A DNA stretch of 64,000 nucleotides from Hyphomonadaceae bacterium (GCA_019747815.1 JAIEQJ010000026.1:62001-126000), one strand, 5' to 3'. Positions 8,937-20,935 are shown, numbered from the stretch's first letter. The notes: a model not told the origin generated them from the sequence alone. Program-made: numbers and translations.

Positions 8937-10334
8937 CTATGCGGTTGCAAGACGCAGATGGAAGGATTTGGGATGGGTGAGGTGGTCGTAGCCGAGGGCC
9001 GACAGCGTTACACCGCGCCCCGATTTCTTCTTGCCGGTCCACGCGAGATCGGGATCGAGGTAGTCGCAGCGGTTCATGAACCACGTGCCCGTTTCGACGC
9101 GGTCGCCGATGGCGATGGCGGCCTCGGGATCAGCGGTCCAGATGGCAGCGGTCAGCCCGTACTCGCTATCGTTCATGAGCGCGATGGCTTCCTCATCCGA
9201 GCCGACCTTCATGATGCCGACCACCGGGCCGAAGCTCTCCTCGGTCATCACCCGCATCCCGTGATCGACATCGACCAGGATCTGGGGAGCCAGATAGGGC
9301 GTTCCGGCCCGGCTCATGGCGAAGGGCTTCTCATCGATGAGCGCGCGTGCGCCCTGTCGCACGGCCTCCGCGGTCTGGGCGCGCACGAAGTCCGCCGCCG
9401 CCGAGCGGACCAGCGGTCCGAGCGTGGTGTCCTGCTCCAGCGGGTTGCCAAGCACATAGCGGCGCGTCAGCGCCACGGCGCCCTCGACAAAGCGGGCATG
9501 GACGGCGGCGTGCACATAGATGCGCTCGATGCCGCAGCACGACTGTCCGGAATTGAAGAAGGCGCCATCAACAAGATTCTCGACGGCATGGTCGAGATCG
9601 GCATCGGCGCGCACATAGGCGGGATCCTTGCCGCCAAGCTCCAGTCCCACCCCTATGAAGCGGCCCGTCGCCGCCCCTTCCACTGCCGCACCGCCGGCAA
9701 CCGACCCCGTGAACGCGACGTGGCCGACGCCATCGTGGGCGATGAGGCGGGCGGTCGCCGCATGCGACATGTGCAGGGCCTGCAGCAGGCCATCCGGCAA
9801 GCCGGCCCGGCGCGCTGCAGCCGCAAAGCGCTCCGAGCACAGCGGCGTCTGCTGGGCATGCTTGAGGAGAACCGCGTTGCCGGCCATCAGCGCTGGCACC
9901 ACGGCATTGACCGCCGTCAGATAGGGGTAGTTCCACGGCGCGACGACCAGAACCACGCCCACCGGATCGCGGCGGATGAAGCGCCTGAACCCCTGCTTGG
10001 GGCCGACGTCGATGTCGGCCAGCGCCTGCGGGGCCAGCGCAATCATGGTGCGCGCCCGCTCCTCAAAGCCACGCACCTCGCCCGGCGTATAGCGGATCGG
10101 CCGCCCCATCTGCCAAGTGAGCTCGCGGGCGATGTCGTCGCCATCGGCACAGAAGGCGTCGACAAGGGCGCTGAGCAAAGAAGCCCGCTCGCCGACCGGG
10201 CGACGGCGCCAGTCGGCCTGAGCGGCGACGGCGCGCGCCAGCGCGGCCGCAATATCCTGATCCGAAGACTGCGCCCGCTCGGCGTAGACCGAGCCGTCGA
10301 CCGGGCTGATGGTTCGAAACGTTGCCATTCCCAA
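8937..10334 (-). CDS. Aldehyde dehydrogenase family protein
   Basis: VLVVAPWNYP, LELGGKDPAYV, FFNSGQSCCGIERIYV, EESFGPVVGI motifs. Confidence 0.92.
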   Translation of the reverse strand: MGMATFRTISPVDGSVYAERAQSSDQDIAAALARAVAAQADWRRRPVGERASLLSALVDAFCADGDDIARELTWQMGRPIRYTPGEVRGFEERARTMIALAPQALADIDVGPKQGFRRFIRRDPVGVVLVVAPWNYPYLTAVNAVVPALMAGNAVLLKHAQQTPLCSERFAAAARRAGLPDGLLQALHMSHAATARLIAHDGVGHVAFTGSVAGGAAVEGAATGRFIGVGLELGGKDPAYVRADADLDHAVENLVDGAFFNSGQSCCGIERIYVHAAVHARFVEGAVALTRRYVLGNPLEQDTTLGPLVRSAAADFVRAQTAEAVRQGARALIDEKPFAMSRAGTPYLAPQILVDVDHGMRVMTEESFGPVVGIMKVGSDEEAIALMNDSEYGLTAAIWTADPEAAIAIGDRVETGTWFMNRCDYLDPDLAWTGKKKSGRGVTLSALGYDHLTHPKSFHLRLATA

Positions 10335-10338
10335 GGAA

Positions 10339-11758
<1,420 letters not shown>

Positions 11759-11762
<4 letters not shown>

Positions 11763-12547
11763 GCGTTGAGATGGTCCAGGATCTCGGCGTGCAGCGACGG
11801 CGTTGCCGCCGCAAGCACACGGCCGTCGCTGCCCAGTCCGAGCGGCCGGCCCGACCAGTCCGTGATCACGCCGCCGGCCCCCTCGATCACAGGGATCAGG
11901 GCCATGAAGTCGTACGGCTTGAGCTGCGCTTCCATCACGGCATCGACGAACCCGCTGGCGAGCAGGGCATAGGCGTAGCAATCGCCGCCGAAACGGCGCA
12001 TGCGCGCCTGCGCGCTGACCGCATCGAACAGGGCACGGGCGCCCCCCTCGAAGATGTCGGGGGTCGTGGCATAGAGCACGGCATCGGCCAGGCGCGTGCA
12101 CGCGCGCGTGCGGCACACAGTGCCGTTCCAGAGGCTGGGCTGGCCGGCAATCCCCACCCAGCGTTCGCTGAGCGCCGGGTGGTCGACAACGCCTAGGACC
12201 GGCGTCGTCCCATCCAGCAGCGCGATCAGCGTGCCGAAGGTCGGCATGCCGGTGATGAAGCTCTTGGTGCCGTCGATCGGATCGATCACCCAGGTCAGGT
12301 CGCTCGACCCTGCCTCGCGGCCGTGCTCCTCGCCGAAGAGGCCGTGCGCGGGAAAGCACTCGCGGATGCGCCGGCGCAGCAGCGCCTCGATCTGGCGATC
12401 CGCCTCGGTCACCGGCGAGGCATCGCTCTTGGTATCGACAGTCAGCGGGCGGCGGAAATAGCCGAGCGCGACCGATGCCGCCATATCAGCAAGGCTCTCG
12501 GCAAACGCCGCCGCGTCCTGCAACCGAAAATCTGTATGAGCCGCCAC
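11759..12547 (-). CDS. Inositol monophosphatase family phosphatase (HisN/SuhB-like)
   Basis: SPVTEADRQIE, GEEHG, WVIDPIDGTKSFITGMPTFGTLIALL. A GTG start at 12547 is proposed; the ORF extends to 12646. Confidence 0.85.
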
Positions 12548-12591
12548 GATTGTCAGCGCGCCGTCATGAATGGGTCCTAGCCTGTTGTAGA

Positions 12592-12609
12592 CAAATTTCC
12601 CCAGATTTG
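12592..12609. promoter_or_regulatory. Candidate operator dyad CAAAT-N8-ATTTG in divergent intergenic region
   Basis: Inverted repeat read directly, between divergent IMPase and substrate-binding protein genes. Confidence 0.35.
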
Positions 12610-12649
12610 CAATTCTGCACAAAATTACACATCTGCAGCGGCGCAATGG

Positions 12650-13672
12650 GTGCTACTCATGACGGTCATGGCGATGCGCACACTCCGGTGGTCCTGCTGC
12701 CTCACGATGCTGCTGGTCGGCTCGGTGCAGGCGGGAACGGTGACGGCCTACACGGCGCTGGAGGAGGATGAGATCGCCGCCTATGTCGCCGCCGCCAAGA
12801 CGGCGCTGCCCGATGTCGCCTTGAAGGTGCTGCGGCTCTCCACCGGCGATCTCAGCGCCCGCATCCTGGCCGAGGCGGCCAACCCCCAGCACGACGTGAT
12901 CTGGGGCCTCGGCGTCACCAACATGCTCGACCCGCGCATCCAGGCCCTGCTGGAGCCCTATACGCCCAAGGGCGCCGACAAGCTGCCGCCCAGGGCGCGC
13001 GGCGCCGACGGCCGATGGTTTGCCGCCACCGGCTACATGGCGGCCTTCTGCGTCAACACCGAGCGGCTGAAGGCCAAGGGCCTGCCCAGCCCCAGGGACT
13101 GGAGCGACCTGCTCGATCCCAAATACAAGGGCGAGGTGGTGATGCCGAACCCGGTCTCCTCGGGCACGGGCTATCTGCAAGTCGCCGGCATCCTGCAGCA
13201 GCAGGGCGAGGAAGCGGGCTGGAAGCTCATCAAGGGGCTGGATGCCAATGTGGCCCAGTACATCAAGTCCGGCTCGCGGCCCTGCAAGGTGGCGCGGGCC
13301 GGTGAGTTCGCCATCGGCGTGTCGCTGGCTTTTGCCGCCATTCAGTCGGTGGAGGAGGGATTTCCCGTCACGATGGTGATCCCGGCCGGCGGCGCGGGCT
13401 ATGAATTGGAGGCCTCCGGGCTCATGCGCACGTCCAAGAACCCGGCCGACGCCAAGCGCTTTCTCGACTGGACGCTCTCCGAGGCCGCGGCCGCGCTCTA
13501 TGGCCGCTACAAGGAGATCGTCACCACCCCCGGCTACAAGCCCTCCGCCGCCTTCATCAAGGCCGGGCTGCCCGAGGACGTGTCGGCGGCCCTCGTCCGG
13601 ATGGATTTCGACATGTCGGCCAAGATGCGCTCGGCCATTCTCGAGCGCTGGCAGAAGGAGATCGGCCGCTAG
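12650..13672 (+). CDS. ABC transporter substrate-binding protein (Fe3+/2-aminoethylphosphonate-like)
   Basis: Signal peptide; TVTAYTALEEDEIAAYV, PQHDVIWGLGVTNM, DLLDPKYKGEVVMPNP, SSGTGYL. Confidence 0.82.
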   Translation: MLLMTVMAMRTLRWSCCLTMLLVGSVQAGTVTAYTALEEDEIAAYVAAAKTALPDVALKVLRLSTGDLSARILAEAANPQHDVIWGLGVTNMLDPRIQALLEPYTPKGADKLPPRARGADGRWFAATGYMAAFCVNTERLKAKGLPSPRDWSDLLDPKYKGEVVMPNPVSSGTGYLQVAGILQQQGEEAGWKLIKGLDANVAQYIKSGSRPCKVARAGEFAIGVSLAFAAIQSVEEGFPVTMVIPAGGAGYELEASGLMRTSKNPADAKRFLDWTLSEAAAALYGRYKEIVTTPGYKPSAAFIKAGLPEDVSAALVRMDFDMSAKMRSAILERWQKEIGR

Positions 13673-13690
13673 GCCCGGCACCGCCCGCCA

Positions 13691-14692
13691 ATGCAGCTTC
13701 AGATCCGCAACCTGCGCAAGGCCTACGGCGCGACCATCGCGCTGGACGGCGTATCCTTCACCGCCAGCGCTCCGCAATTCGTGTGCCTGCTCGGCCCCTC
13801 GGGCTGCGGCAAGACCACCCTGCTGCGCATGATCGCCGGACTGGCCCAGCCCGACGGCGGCGAGCTGCGGCTCGGCACGCAGGACCTCACCCTGGTCCCC
13901 GCGCGCCGGCGCGGCTTTGGCATCGTGTTCCAAAGCTACTCCCTGTTTCCGAACATGACCGTAGCGCAGAACATCGGCTACGGCTTGCGCATCCGCGGCG
14001 ACGCGCCCGAGCGGATCAAGGCACGCGTCGGCATCCTGCTGGACATGATCAGGCTGCCGCAGCTTGCCGATCGCTATCCATGGCAGCTCTCGGGCGGGCA
14101 GCAGCAGCGCGTCGCGCTCGCGCGCGCGCTCGCACCGGAACCCAAACTGCTCCTCCTCGATGAGCCGCTGTCGGCGCTGGACGCGAAGGTGCGCACCGAG
14201 CTGCGCACCGAGATCCGCTCCCTGCAGCAGCAGCTCGGCATCCTCACGCTCATGGTCACGCACGACCAGGAAGAGGCGCTGACGCTCGCGGACCGGATCG
14301 TGTGCATGCGGCAGGGCGCCATCGCCCAGGCCGGCACGCCGGAGGAGCTCTACAGCCGCCCCACCAACCGCTTCGTCGCCGACTTCATGGGCCTCAGCAA
14401 CATGATCGCGCCCGAAATCGTGCGGCGGCTGGCGCCGCACCTGCTCGATGGCGACGCGCCGGAGGCCGATCGGATCGCGTGCGTGCGCCCGGAGGACATC
14501 CGGCTCGACGCGTCCGGCACGGGCGCGCGCATCCAGCAGGTTCAGTTCCTCGGCAACCTCTCCAGGCTGCGCGTCGATTGGCCGGGTGGCGAGCTCATCG
14601 TGGAGGAGACGGGCTACACCCAATTGCGGCCTGGAATGGAGGTCGGCGTCGCGTTCAAGGCCGACCGCTGCGCCTGGGTGTCGGCCTCGTGA
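13691..14692 (+). CDS. ABC transporter ATP-binding protein
   Basis: Walker A GPSGCGKTT, signature [15 protein letters not shown], Walker B LLLLDEPLSALD, C-terminal TOBE-like region. Confidence 0.93.
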   Translation: MQLQIRNLRKAYGATIALDGVSFTASAPQFVCLLGPSGCGKTTLLRMIAGLAQPDGGELRLGTQDLTLVPARRRGFGIVFQSYSLFPNMTVAQNIGYGLRIRGDAPERIKARVGILLDMIRLPQLADRYPWQLSGGQQQRVALARALAPEPKLLLLDEPLSALDAKVRTELRTEIRSLQQQLGILTLMVTHDQEEALTLADRIVCMRQGAIAQAGTPEELYSRPTNRFVADFMGLSNMIAPEIVRRLAPHLLDGDAPEADRIACVRPEDIRLDASGTGARIQQVQFLGNLSRLRVDWPGGELIVEETGYTQLRPGMEVGVAFKADRCAWVSAS

Positions 14693-16338
14693 CGGGCACC
14701 ATCAAACGCGCGCGCGACTCCGACCGTTGGCTGCTTGCGGCCTGTCTGGGCGTGCCGCTTGCCGCGCTCCTCATCTTCTTCGCCAACCCGCTCGCCACCG
14801 TCGTCGCGTACAGCCTCATGGAGCCGGACGGCCAAATCGGCCTCGGCAACTATGCGAGCGTGATGGCCGCGCCGAACTTCTGGCGCGCGACCGCCAACAG
14901 CCTGGTCATGAGCCTGTCGACCACGGCTGTGGCTCTGCTGCTCGGGCTTGTCATCGCCTACGCCACCCAGCGATGCCGCGTTCCGGGCCGTGCCTTGCTG
15001 CTCGGCGCCGTCGCCCTGCCCCTGCTCGCGCCCTCGCTCGTGCAGGGTCTCGGGCTGATCTTTCTGCTTGGCCGCAACGGCCTTATCACCAAGCTGCTCG
15101 GCATAGAGATCAACATCTACGGCTTCTGGGGGCTGCTGATCGCCAACACCCTGTATGCCCTGCCGCAGGCCGTGCTGATCATCGCTGCGGCGCTGCGCTC
15201 CGCCGACGCGCGCATCTATGAGGCAGCTGAAGTGCTGGGCAGCTCAGGCGTGCGGCGGTTCTTCGACATCACCCTGCCCAACATCAAGTTCGGCTTGCTG
15301 AGCGCCGCCTTCATCATCTTCACGGTGACCATCACGGACTTCGGCAACGCCGCCACCATCGGCGGCGACTACGCCATCCTCGCCACCGAGATCTACGGCC
15401 AGGTGGTCGGTCAGATGAACTTCAACATGGGCGCGGTTGTCGGCATCCTGCTGCTGCTGCCGACCCTGCTCGCCTTCTACCTGGAGCGGGTGGCGACCGA
15501 GCGCCAATTCGGATCGGGCAGCGAGGCCGCCGTTCCGCTCACGCCGGCATGGACGCCCGCGCGCGATCTTCCCATGACCGTGGCGGCATGGCTGATCGCC
15601 CTGCTGCCGGTCGTGACGATCGGCATCGTCGTCTACGCCAGCTTCGTGTGGCTGTGGCCGTATCGCTTCGACCTCACGCTGCGCCACTACGCCGTGAAGA
15701 TCTCCGGCGGCTACGAGCCGCTCTGGACGACGGTGCAGGTCTCGCTGGGGGCTGCTCTTGCCGGCACCCTCCTGCTGTTCGCGCTCGGCTTCGCCCTGCA
15801 GCGCCTGCCGCGCGCGATCGTGAAGCCGATCTATCTCCTGTGCCTGCTTCCGGCAGCGGTTCCCGGTCTGGTGCTCGGCCTGGCATACGTGCTGACATTC
15901 AATGCTCCCGGCATGCCCTGGCAGGCCCTCTACGGCACGGCCACCCTGCTCGCCGTCTGCAACATGATGCACTACTGGACGCAGGGGTTCCTCACGACCA
16001 TGACGGGGCTGCGCCAGGTGCCGTCCGCGCTCGAGGAAACGGCGGCCTCTCTCGGTGCGGGGCTGCCCAGATTGGTGCGCGACGTGACGGGGCCCTGGAT
16101 GGCGCCCACGCTGGTGTCGGTCTTCTTCTTTCTGTTCATGAGATCGATGGTGACCTTGTCCGCCGTCGTCTTTCTCGTGACGGCCTCTGTCAGTGTTGCG
16201 TCGGTCTCGATCATGCGGCTCGACGAAGCCGGCTTCACGTCCCAGGCCGCCGCCTATGCCACGTGCACGATGGCCGTCGTCGTCCTGGCCGCGGGCCTGA
16301 TGCGGCTCTCCTTGCGCCTGCTCGGCCGCGGGGGTTAG
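14689..16338 (+). CDS. ABC transporter permease (two fused permease domains)
   Basis: GTG start overlapping the ATPase stop by 4 nt; two EAA-like segments (EAAEVLGSSGVRRFFDITLPNIKFG and EETAASLGAGLPRLVRDVTGPW). Confidence 0.88.
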   Translation: MTGTIKRARDSDRWLLAACLGVPLAALLIFFANPLATVVAYSLMEPDGQIGLGNYASVMAAPNFWRATANSLVMSLSTTAVALLLGLVIAYATQRCRVPGRALLLGAVALPLLAPSLVQGLGLIFLLGRNGLITKLLGIEINIYGFWGLLIANTLYALPQAVLIIAAALRSADARIYEAAEVLGSSGVRRFFDITLPNIKFGLLSAAFIIFTVTITDFGNAATIGGDYAILATEIYGQVVGQMNFNMGAVVGILLLLPTLLAFYLERVATERQFGSGSEAAVPLTPAWTPARDLPMTVAAWLIALLPVVTIGIVVYASFVWLWPYRFDLTLRHYAVKISGGYEPLWTTVQVSLGAALAGTLLLFALGFALQRLPRAIVKPIYLLCLLPAAVPGLVLGLAYVLTFNAPGMPWQALYGTATLLAVCNMMHYWTQGFLTTMTGLRQVPSALEETAASLGAGLPRLVRDVTGPWMAPTLVSVFFFLFMRSMVTLSAVVFLVTASVSVASVSIMRLDEAGFTSQAAAYATCTMAVVVLAAGLMRLSLRLLGRGG

Positions 16339-16342
16339 TCAC

Positions 16343-17107
16343 ATGTGGTCGGGCGAGCGCGAGCAGCACATTCTGCGCCTTTTGTCGGCGGCCGAGGGCC
16401 GGCTGGAGACCGATCGTCTCGCCGAGATGCTGAAGGTCTCGCGCGAGACGATCCGGCGCGATCTGCTGCGCCTGGAGTCGGCCGGCAAGGTCCGCCGGGT
16501 GCACGGCGGTGTGTTTGCGGTCGAAGTCACCGCCGAGAAGCCGTTCCTGGCCCGTCGCCGCCTGCATGCCGAGGCCAAGCAGCGCATCGCCCAAGCGGCC
16601 GCTCGACTGCTGCAGCCCGGAGAATCCTGCTTCATCGATGCCGGCACCACGACGGCTGCGTTCGCCACCGCCCTCAGCAGCGTTCCGCTCGCCTCTGTCA
16701 TCACCAATTCGCTCGATGTCGCCACGACGCTGCGCAATGCCCAGCCTACTGCGGATGTGCTCCTGCTCGGCGGCAATCTCGGCACGGACGTGCCGGGCAC
16801 GCACGGCGAGCTGACCATCAGTCAGATCGGGCGTTTCCGTCCCGCAATGGCGTTCATTTCCACCGTCGGCGTCCATCACAAGCACGGCGCCACGAACTAT
16901 CTTCTCCCCGAGGCCGAGGTCGCGCGCGCCATGATCGCCAATGCCGGGTGCGTGGTGCTGCTGGCCGACCGCAGCAAGCTGGGCGAGGTCAGCCGCGTGC
17001 AGGTGTGCACCTGCGCCGAGATCGATGTGCTGATCACCGAGCGCGGCGGCCATCCGCTCCTCGCACAGCTCAAGAAGGCGGGCATACGCAACCTGGTGGA
17101 AGCCTGA
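16343..17107 (+). CDS. DeoR-family transcriptional regulator
   Basis: N-terminal HTH LETDRLAEMLKVSRETIRRDLLRLESAGKVRRVHGG; sensor domain CFIDAGTTTAAFA. Confidence 0.92.
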   Translation: MWSGEREQHILRLLSAAEGRLETDRLAEMLKVSRETIRRDLLRLESAGKVRRVHGGVFAVEVTAEKPFLARRRLHAEAKQRIAQAAARLLQPGESCFIDAGTTTAAFATALSSVPLASVITNSLDVATTLRNAQPTADVLLLGGNLGTDVPGTHGELTISQIGRFRPAMAFISTVGVHHKHGATNYLLPEAEVARAMIANAGCVVLLADRSKLGEVSRVQVCTCAEIDVLITERGGHPLLAQLKKAGIRNLVEA

Positions 17108-17296
17108 GATATGGCGCCCACCCGCCCTTCGCGCCGGCGCAGGCCGAGGCCCAGTCCCGGCGTTGTCTCCTCCAAAGGATAGCAGAGCTGATCCTCAGCC
17201 CACGCAGCGGCGCGGCCACAGCCTCCTCCAGCGAATCACTTTAGGGTCACGCGTCTCCGGCACGCTCGGAATGCATCCTCTTCATCCACGGAGAGC

Positions 17297-18238
17297 TTGA
17301 TCATGCGCGTGAGGCCTTGTTTCCTTGGCTTGATTGCCATCTTCCCCCTCTTGGGGGCAGCGCCGTCCGCCATCGCTGACGAGTATTCCTTCTCGTCCTA
17401 TGGGCTTGGTGGCGCAGCCTTTGGAGCGGGCGTGACACCCCCGCCAGGAACATACGTTTCCTTCGTCAGCGGCCTCTACAGAGGCAAGATCGACGGCACT
17501 ATCAACTTTGGTGGCGTTATCCTTACGGCCGGCCTCAAGGCCGATTTCTTCCAGGCCGCCCTGAATGGCCTCTATGTTCCGGAGCGGAAGGTATTGGGCG
17601 GCCAGCTCGGATTGTCGGTCACTGTTCCTGTCGGCTATATCGACATTGAGGGCGGCGTAGCCGTCGGACCTGTGGCGGCCATACGCCAGACCAATGGTTG
17701 GGGTTTGGGAGACATCGCGCCACGGCTTCAGCTCGGATGGCAGCACGGCAGCTTCTCCCATCTCGTGTACATCCAAGGCGCCCTCCCGACAGGCCGATAT
17801 GACATCGGTTTTGCTCCGAACATTGGTTTGAACCGTCCCGGCATCGATACGGGGTGGGCATTCACCTTCACGGACAAGAGCACCAAGCTGCAGTTCAATG
17901 GCGCGCTTGGCGTAACGTTCAACTTCGAGAACGAAGCCACCAACTACCAGAGCGGCAACGACTTCCACTTCGAGTGGGCGATCGGCCGCGAGATTGCACA
18001 GGGACTGGTTGTTGGGATCGTCGGCTACGACTATCGCCAGCTGAACGGCGATAGCGGCTCCGGCGCGCTCCTTGGCCCCTTCAAGGGCAGCGTCGACGCC
18101 ATCGGCGCAGGCCTCAGCTACACAACCCTGATCCAGAAGACGCCGCTCGTGCTCAACTTGCGCCACTATGAGGAGTTCAACGCTGAGCGCCGAATGGATG
18201 GCCGAATGACCATCTTCTCCGGCACCGTACGATTTTGA
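17297..18238 (+). CDS. Outer-membrane transporter of the phenol MetA-degradation family
   Basis: Signal peptide, alternating beta-barrel-like sequence, terminal aromatic (TVRF-stop), LPTGRYD segment. Confidence 0.72.
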   Translation: MIMRVRPCFLGLIAIFPLLGAAPSAIADEYSFSSYGLGGAAFGAGVTPPPGTYVSFVSGLYRGKIDGTINFGGVILTAGLKADFFQAALNGLYVPERKVLGGQLGLSVTVPVGYIDIEGGVAVGPVAAIRQTNGWGLGDIAPRLQLGWQHGSFSHLVYIQGALPTGRYDIGFAPNIGLNRPGIDTGWAFTFTDKSTKLQFNGALGVTFNFENEATNYQSGNDFHFEWAIGREIAQGLVVGIVGYDYRQLNGDSGSGALLGPFKGSVDAIGAGLSYTTLIQKTPLVLNLRHYEEFNAERRMDGRMTIFSGTVRF

Positions 18239-18258
18239 CTTGTGCGTGCCTCAGGCGC

Positions 18259-19194
18259 TCAGAACGGATTTACATAGTTCAGGATTGCCGTTTGCCGCAG
18301 CACGACCTTGCGGATCACGTGGCTGGGCTTGACCCGGTCCGTGTAGATGGCCGCAAGCCCCGTGCTGCCTGCAGGCAGGCGTTGCGCGACGTCCTTGTCG
18401 TCAAGCACGATGCGCACGACGAATGGCGCCGACTGAACGTCCGGCGGCGTAACCGCTAGGCCACTGGGTTGCACCTGCCCGGTGGAGAGCGCCTGCAGCA
18501 CCGTTTCAACCCGTCCCGTGTAGATGCGGCCCGGGAAGATCTTGAATGTAATCTCGGCAGGCTGGCCGGCTTGAATGTAGCGCGCGTAGATCTGGGGGAT
18601 CTCAATGCCAAGCACGGTGTGCGATACGTCGATGAAGGCCATGGCCGCCGACTGTGCCGTGACGCGCGCACCCTTGCGAAGGGCCAGGTTGGTGACATAG
18701 CCCTCGGCAGGTGCTCGCACCGTGGTCTTCTCCAGGCTCCACCTTGCGCCTTCGAGTTGTGCGCGCAATTGATCGACCTCGGCCTCGCGCTGCTCGGTAT
18801 CGAATGTCCGGCCGGCTCCCCGCTGCTCCAACTGTGTCATCTGCGACAGTCGCAGCTCAGCGAATTTGAGCTGTGCCTCAATCGCGCTCACCTGAGCTGA
18901 GTAGGTGGTGGGGTCAATGCGAAAGAGGACGTCGCCTTCCTTGATCGGCGCATTCGAAACGACCGGCACATCGACAACTTCGCCGGACACTGAGGGCACG
19001 ATTTGCACCGAATAGCGGATCACCATCGCCGGCCCCGAGGGGGCGCCCCAGCCCATCGGAATGAACAAGCCGACAAGAAGAGCAAGCAGCACGATGACCG
19101 GCGATAGTTTCCAGAACAGATTGAGCGGAATGAACCTGAGCCAGACGAACAGGGCCAGCAGGGCAATATAGGAATTGAGCAGGACAACGATCAT
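18259..19194 (-). CDS. HlyD-family membrane fusion protein, YiaV-like
   Basis: N-terminal TM, IVPSVSGEVVDVPVVSNAPIKEGDVLFRIDPTTY, TTVRAPAEGYVTNL; paired with DUF3302 gene. Start at MIVVLLNSY. Confidence 0.85.
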   Translation of the reverse strand: MIVVLLNSYIALLALFVWLRFIPLNLFWKLSPVIVLLALLVGLFIPMGWGAPSGPAMVIRYSVQIVPSVSGEVVDVPVVSNAPIKEGDVLFRIDPTTYSAQVSAIEAQLKFAELRLSQMTQLEQRGAGRTFDTEQREAEVDQLRAQLEGARWSLEKTTVRAPAEGYVTNLALRKGARVTAQSAAMAFIDVSHTVLGIEIPQIYARYIQAGQPAEITFKIFPGRIYTGRVETVLQALSTGQVQPSGLAVTPPDVQSAPFVVRIVLDDKDVAQRLPAGSTGLAAIYTDRVKPSHVIRKVVLRQTAILNYVNPF

Positions 19195-19430
19195 TCGCGC
19201 CGCTCCCGCTTCTCGGGGAAGTCGACGTAGGCCCAAGTCAGCACGAGCGGCCAAAACACGAAGCCGCAGATGAGCGTCGCCCAGCCCCCAACCGACACCG
19301 CCTCGGCCCACGGGTGCCCGCGCCTGTGCGCAACGTGGCCCGGAATCATGCCGAGCGCGACGAAGACTGCGACGATCGTTGCAACCAGAACCGCCAGCAC
19401 GATCCAACTGAAGACATCAATGAGAGACAT
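19191..19430 (-). CDS. DUF3302 membrane protein, YiaW-like
   Basis: 79 aa, two TM helices, GMIPGHVAHRRGHPWAEAVSVGGWATLI; overlaps the HlyD-family gene by 4 nt. Confidence 0.78.
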   Translation of the reverse strand: MSLIDVFSWIVLAVLVATIVAVFVALGMIPGHVAHRRGHPWAEAVSVGGWATLICGFVFWPLVLTWAYVDFPEKRERRE

Positions 19431-19473
19431 GGCGCTGATCCTTCAAGTTCCAGTTGCCTGATCGAGCCTTTCA

Positions 19474-20892
19474 CTACTGTGCCGCCATCCTCTCGATGTC
19501 CGGCAGCGTCCAGGTCTTGTCGAAGAGCGGCTTCTGGGGCCCATAGAGGCGGAAGAGCACTTCGAATTTTCCATTGGCGTCGGTCGGAACCCAATTGGAC
19601 GCCATGCCCGTCGGTGCCTTGGGACCGAAATAGACGTCCACCGATCCGTTGGCGTTCCTTTGCAGCTCGGGGTTCTGTGAAGAGCGGCTGGACCTCGGCA
19701 GGTTGCGAATGAGGGCATGTGTTGCCCGGTCATAGACCGTCGCCGACCAATACTGCGTGACAGGTGCATGCGCCGGCACCGTCAGGCGATAGGCGCTCCC
19801 GCCATCAAAGGGCTGGCCGGCCCTGTCCCTGATTGTCATCAGATAGAACTGACCTGCCCCCAGGTGCTTGGCGCTGAAATAGGCATACGAGAACGTGAGG
19901 CCGCGGCCATCGATCGGGTAGACGTCGGGGTTTGCAAACAACGTCTGCTGTCCCTCGATGACATCTGGGGAGGCCGGCACCGCCCATCGCCTGCCTTCAA
20001 AGTAGGGGGTGGAGAAGGCGGCCTCATACCGGACTTCCAGCCAGACCTGAGCTTCGCGAGCGGCCTCGTTCAGGAGGCGCTGCATCCTTGCGTCGGGATT
20101 GAAGGGCCTGCCCTTTTCGATGCCGAGAGACTTGAGCGGATCGATCATGGCCTTGTCCCGGACCAGCCAGATCTCCTGCTGCACGAATCGGTCAAGCGAC
20201 AGGAAGAAGCGCAGGTCATAGGGAATCGTCGAATCGAACACGACATCGGCCGCATCGATGAACATCGTTGGCGGCGGCCTGGCCGCCTGCGCGAGCGGGT
20301 AGACATTGATCCGCTTGCCGTAGGCCACGGCCTTGGCAACGTCGGCTTCGCTGCCGCCCTTCAAGATGGATCGCAGGAGGGCATAGCCCTGATTGGTATC
20401 CGACGGCAGGACGACGTAGCCGCTGGGCACCTTGTTTGCATGGCCTGGCGGCAGGACGAGATATTTGCCGCCGCGCCCCTTGTCCACGCCGGCCGGGCCC
20501 ACATCCTCCAACGCTGCCTGCCAGGCATCCATGATGGTGCCGGTGATCGAGCCGTCGTCCGCTGGTGGAATCTCGATCACGACCGGCCCGGTCTCCTTGG
20601 CATTGATGAAGGTTGTGAAGTAGATTGCGTCGGGATTTGGGGTCAGCGTCTGCAGCTTCCAGTCAGGGAGGCGCGACCAGTAGACGATCTGGTTGAGCCC
20701 TCCGTTGATCTCGCGGACCGCCTGGTACATCAGGTCGAAGTTGACCGCCGGCATGCCCCATATGATGGCCTCCACGGCACGCCGCTCGACCGTGCGCCGC
20801 TCAATCTCCTCGGCGGAGAAGTTTTGCGCCTGCACATCCGTCAGTGTTGCGGCGAAAATGAACGCAAGCACTGAAAATTCTGCTCGTCGCAT
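19474..20892 (-). CDS. Exported DUF1254/DUF1214 domain protein
   Basis: Signal peptide; AIIWGMPAVNFDLMYQAV, TPNPDAIYFTTFINAKETGPVVIEIPPAD, C-terminal GSAYRLTVPAHAPVTQYWSATVYDRATHALI. Confidence 0.88.
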   Translation of the reverse strand: MRRAEFSVLAFIFAATLTDVQAQNFSAEEIERRTVERRAVEAIIWGMPAVNFDLMYQAVREINGGLNQIVYWSRLPDWKLQTLTPNPDAIYFTTFINAKETGPVVIEIPPADDGSITGTIMDAWQAALEDVGPAGVDKGRGGKYLVLPPGHANKVPSGYVVLPSDTNQGYALLRSILKGGSEADVAKAVAYGKRINVYPLAQAARPPPTMFIDAADVVFDSTIPYDLRFFLSLDRFVQQEIWLVRDKAMIDPLKSLGIEKGRPFNPDARMQRLLNEAAREAQVWLEVRYEAAFSTPYFEGRRWAVPASPDVIEGQQTLFANPDVYPIDGRGLTFSYAYFSAKHLGAGQFYLMTIRDRAGQPFDGGSAYRLTVPAHAPVTQYWSATVYDRATHALIRNLPRSSRSSQNPELQRNANGSVDVYFGPKAPTGMASNWVPTDANGKFEVLFRLYGPQKPLFDKTWTLPDIERMAAQ

Positions 20893-20935
20893 GTGCCGCT
20901 CCTTCTCCTGTCATTCGGCGGCGGTTCACTTCAAT

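Noticed and set aside
12653-14623. 656-aa minus-strand ORF
   Set aside because: Antisense to the substrate-binding protein and ATPase genes.
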